Shown in pieces: positions 23,894-25,804 of a stretch of DNA of 25,804 nucleotides (the stretch's first letter is position 1; every line of letters starts with the position of its first letter). The stretch is from Methanobacteriota archaeon (GTDB lineage Archaea > Methanobacteriota > Methanobacteria > Methanobacteriales > Methanobacteriaceae): contig JAEZAV010000022.1 of NCBI GenBank assembly GCA_023430285.1, forward strand, positions 1 to 25,804, given 5' to 3'. The position numbers and the translations under genes are program-made. Below the pieces are notes generated by a model that had not been told where the DNA came from, did not search any database, and saw nothing but the letters and a program-made list of their open reading frames with translations.

Positions 23894-25084
23894 CTAAGGA
23901 ACACTCGGAAACCTTTTAGATGATTTGTTATCTTTACAAAAGGTTGTAAAGTCACATGCATCACAAGTTCTCTCATTAGGATTAGGGCTCCATGACGATT
24001 GGATGTCCTGTCCATTCACTTCAGTAAGTATGCTTTTTTCAATATCTGCCACAACATAATCAAATTCCTTAAGGGATGTTTCAAGATTATCATATTCAAC
24101 AGGAATGATCCGTATGGATCGTAAACTCTTTAGAGAATCTGAAATTTTAGGAGGTTTATGATATGGATTCCAGTTTAAAATATTCTCAAGATCGTCGGCA
24201 AAGGGTTTTATATCAGTTTTTCCAGTTTCAACATCCTTTTTAAGTTCCTTTAAATCCTCTTTAAAGAGTGATAACTCATTTAAGTAGAATAATATTCCAA
24301 CGAGTACGGGTCTAGATTCAGGTTGCATGGACCGTAACCAGGAATAGGTTAAAACTTGCCAGTTATGATGGTTCCATGAAGGAGAATCTAACTGTGGCCT
24401 TTTCATCCCCTTATAATCAACAATTATTTCATATTCCGGTTTTTCAAGTTTTTCAAGTTTGTACTGGAAAGCAGGATCGTTGTGCAAATATTTTATAATG
24501 AGATTTTTATCACTTGCCTCATCGATTTTAACAGAACTTAAAACATCGATGATACCTTTGATTCCATAGTAGTTGGAACGGCTCTGATCCTTTTCGTAGT
24601 TGGGCATGTCCCTGATGCCCTTGAGTTTGACTTCTGAATCATCTATGAGTGGAAATAGGTGGGGTCCCCAGGTGTTTATAGATGCTTCGGCCCGTATACT
24701 TGCGGCTAACTTATGGGGATGGTCATGATCTGGACACAAACCAAGTTCCTCAGTTTCTTCATGGAATGGACAGAACAGATTTGCAGGGGGTTGCATTCCC
24801 CTGGCCTGCATCATCTTATCTATGGATAGTTCAATGTCTCTGATCTGGGTTTTCCAGTCCCATGGAAAATCCTTCCAATCATCTTCCTCCTTCCATCTAA
24901 GGTAGGCTTCTTCCATAACACCATGAATAAAATTACCGAACCACAACTGTATTGGCATGGCCGGTGGAAGTGTTCCCTTATTCTGGTAACGATACTGGAG
25001 ACCACACGTAAGATATGCTAAAAGATCACCTGTAAGGCTGTACTCTGGAATTATGTAGGGTTTTGAACGTACTGACAGACTCAT
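23894..25084 (-). CDS. RecB/Cas4-type Fe-S nuclease
   Basis: A 396-residue PD-(D/E)XK nuclease with a Cas4/AddB-like cysteine set. Motifs: GNFIHGVMEEAY (His54), GIIDV (D180), IVDYKG (D223, K225) and QVLTY (Q243, Y247). One Cys near the N-terminus (YLTCGLQYRY, C27) and three near the C-terminus (C374, C377, C383 in CDACDFTTFC) are placed to hold a 4Fe-4S cluster. An extra CPFH and CPDHDH block (about 105-122) could bind a further metal and is not usual in Cas4. The GGTG site six bases before ATG 25084 sets the start (a GTG at 25093 lies within it). Only ten bases separate the upstream helicase stop from this gene's ribosome site region, so they form one operon. It should cut DNA unwound by the helicase. 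Confidence 0.88.
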   Translation of the reverse strand: MSLSVRSKPYIIPEYSLTGDLLAYLTCGLQYRYQNKGTLPPAMPIQLWFGNFIHGVMEEAYLRWKEEDDWKDFPWDWKTQIRDIELSIDKMMQARGMQPPANLFCPFHEETEELGLCPDHDHPHKLAASIRAEASINTWGPHLFPLIDDSEVKLKGIRDMPNYEKDQSRSNYYGIKGIIDVLSSVKIDEASDKNLIIKYLHNDPAFQYKLEKLEKPEYEIIVDYKGMKRPQLDSPSWNHHNWQVLTYSWLRSMQPESRPVLVGILFYLNELSLFKEDLKELKKDVETGKTDIKPFADDLENILNWNPYHKPPKISDSLKSLRSIRIIPVEYDNLETSLKEFDYVVADIEKSILTEVNGQDIQSSWSPNPNERTCDACDFTTFCKDNKSSKRFPSVP

Positions 25085-25094
25085 AATATACACC

Positions 25095-25804
25095 TTAAAT
25101 TTTTATAATATTATTCAGACCTCTCCAATGCCATTTACCATCACGAGACCAACCAGTAGCAATATTTGGAAGATCATTAAGGTTATTCTTAGTTTTATAA
25201 CCATTTTCAAGAGTATCTAAACCAATTAATAGTAGGACATCCTGAGCTCGACTAAATGCAACGAAGTAATGTCTGATAAGATCATCAAATGCCCGATCCT
25301 TACCTGATCTATCTGGAATGTCTAGTGGGGAGCATTGACGGATCAGATCTTCCAAGTCACATGTTTTTCCCCCTTCATTGGGGAATCGTTTAAATGCATT
25401 TTTATGATGATCCATCTTAAAATCAGAACCAACATCAACAATTACCAATGGAAATTCCAATCCCTTAGATTGGTGTATGGACATGATATTGATCCTGTTA
25501 TCTGGAAGTGTATCAAGCAAACTCTCTTCAACTTCAATCGCACCGGTTGCAATTGGAACAAAAACATTCCAATAAGCTTCCTTAATAGAATTATACTCTA
25601 AATCAGGGAATTTTTTATCAAAAACAATGTTTCCGCCATAACTACTAAAAATCCCAATCTCTGAAATGGTTCTTGTCACAGCTTCAAGGTAAACCAGGCC
25701 TTCCACATCATTTTGCATGCTAGGGATCCATGTAACAAGTTTATAAGCTAACTCCAAGAGTTTTACATCCTTAGACCATTTCTTCTTGCCCAACGGTTGA
25801 CGAT
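25095..25804 (-). CDS. UvrD/PcrA-type helicase, C-terminal part (5' end outside window)
   Basis: The frame is open to the window edge, so the N-terminal ATPase half is missing here. The visible 236 residues hold superfamily 1 motif V, INIMSIHQSKGLEFPLVIVD, and motif VI, HYFVAFSRAQDVLLLIG, with the arginine finger in FSRA. Between them is a 60-residue insert with acidic and basic stretches. The usual UvrD motif V has TxHxSKGLE; here it is SIHQSKGLE, an accepted variant. It ends TAA at 25095-25097, just before the nuclease. UvrD-like helicases coupled to an AddB/Cas4-type nuclease form end-resection machines; the missing half prevents a closer family call. Confidence 0.9.
   Translation of the reverse strand, partial: RQPLGKKKWSKDVKLLELAYKLVTWIPSMQNDVEGLVYLEAVTRTISEIGIFSSYGGNIVFDKKFPDLEYNSIKEAYWNVFVPIATGAIEVEESLLDTLPDNRINIMSIHQSKGLEFPLVIVDVGSDFKMDHHKNAFKRFPNEGGKTCDLEDLIRQCSPLDIPDRSGKDRAFDDLIRHYFVAFSRAQDVLLLIGLDTLENGYKTKNNLNDLPNIATGWSRDGKWHWRGLNNIIKI

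Noticed and set aside
25335..25601. An 88-residue plus-strand frame opposite the helicase
   Set aside because: Shadow of the UvrD-type helicase, which has clear motifs V and VI on the minus strand.

Overview
The window looks like a piece of a low-GC methanogenic archaeon of the order Methanobacteriales, most likely the genus Methanobacterium. The evidence is a family-B DNA polymerase that stops just after polymerase motif C (the split PolB known from Methanothermobacter), secreted beta-helix adhesin-like proteins with Ig-like and DUF11-like domains, archaeal lipoproteins, a DUF5518-type membrane protein, a tRNA without encoded CCA, GGAGGTGA-type ribosome binding sites, TATA boxes and T-run terminators. 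These are family assignments made by eye; no search was run.

Layout. 1-1127: the 3' end of a polyphosphate kinase gene facing a small unknown gene. 1128-2020: AT-rich spacer with a tRNA-Leu(CAA). 2021-8188: a cell-surface region with one small Ig-like secreted protein, a relic of an adhesin tail, two convergent adhesin-like genes (one with a C-terminal membrane anchor, one without), a secreted protein and a lipoprotein. 8251-9155: two unknown genes in tandem, divergent from the large PolB subunit (9295-11034). 11257-12170: a PD-(D/E)XK/DUF5655-type gene broken by one frameshift. 12397-14400: an ARPP-1-like protein, a lipoprotein and a zinc-ribbon membrane protein, all on the minus strand. 14544-17270: an unknown HExxH protein, a DUF5518-type protein and a secreted Ig-like protein. 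17382-20178: a PD-(D/E)XK protein, then a zinc-ribbon protein paired with an M48-like peptidase that has lost key residues.

20279-25804 is the most interesting part, all on the minus strand. A UvrD-type helicase (cut by the window edge), a Cas4/AddB-like nuclease with four cysteines positioned for an iron-sulfur cluster, a 56-residue protein and a zinc-hook SMC/Rad50-like ATPase form one tight operon. It ends near a repeat/hairpin element and is followed by an endonuclease III-like gene split by a one-base frameshift. The operon has the parts of a DNA end-processing machine and could be a repair or anti-phage system.

Recurring oddities: two genes are broken by what looks like loss of one base in a short A run; two enzymes carry catalytic substitutions (Exo I Asp to Asn in PolB, HExxH Glu to Gln in the M48 protein); and three genes have a good Shine-Dalgarno sequence followed at the expected distance by ATA or ATC instead of ATG, GTG or TTG.
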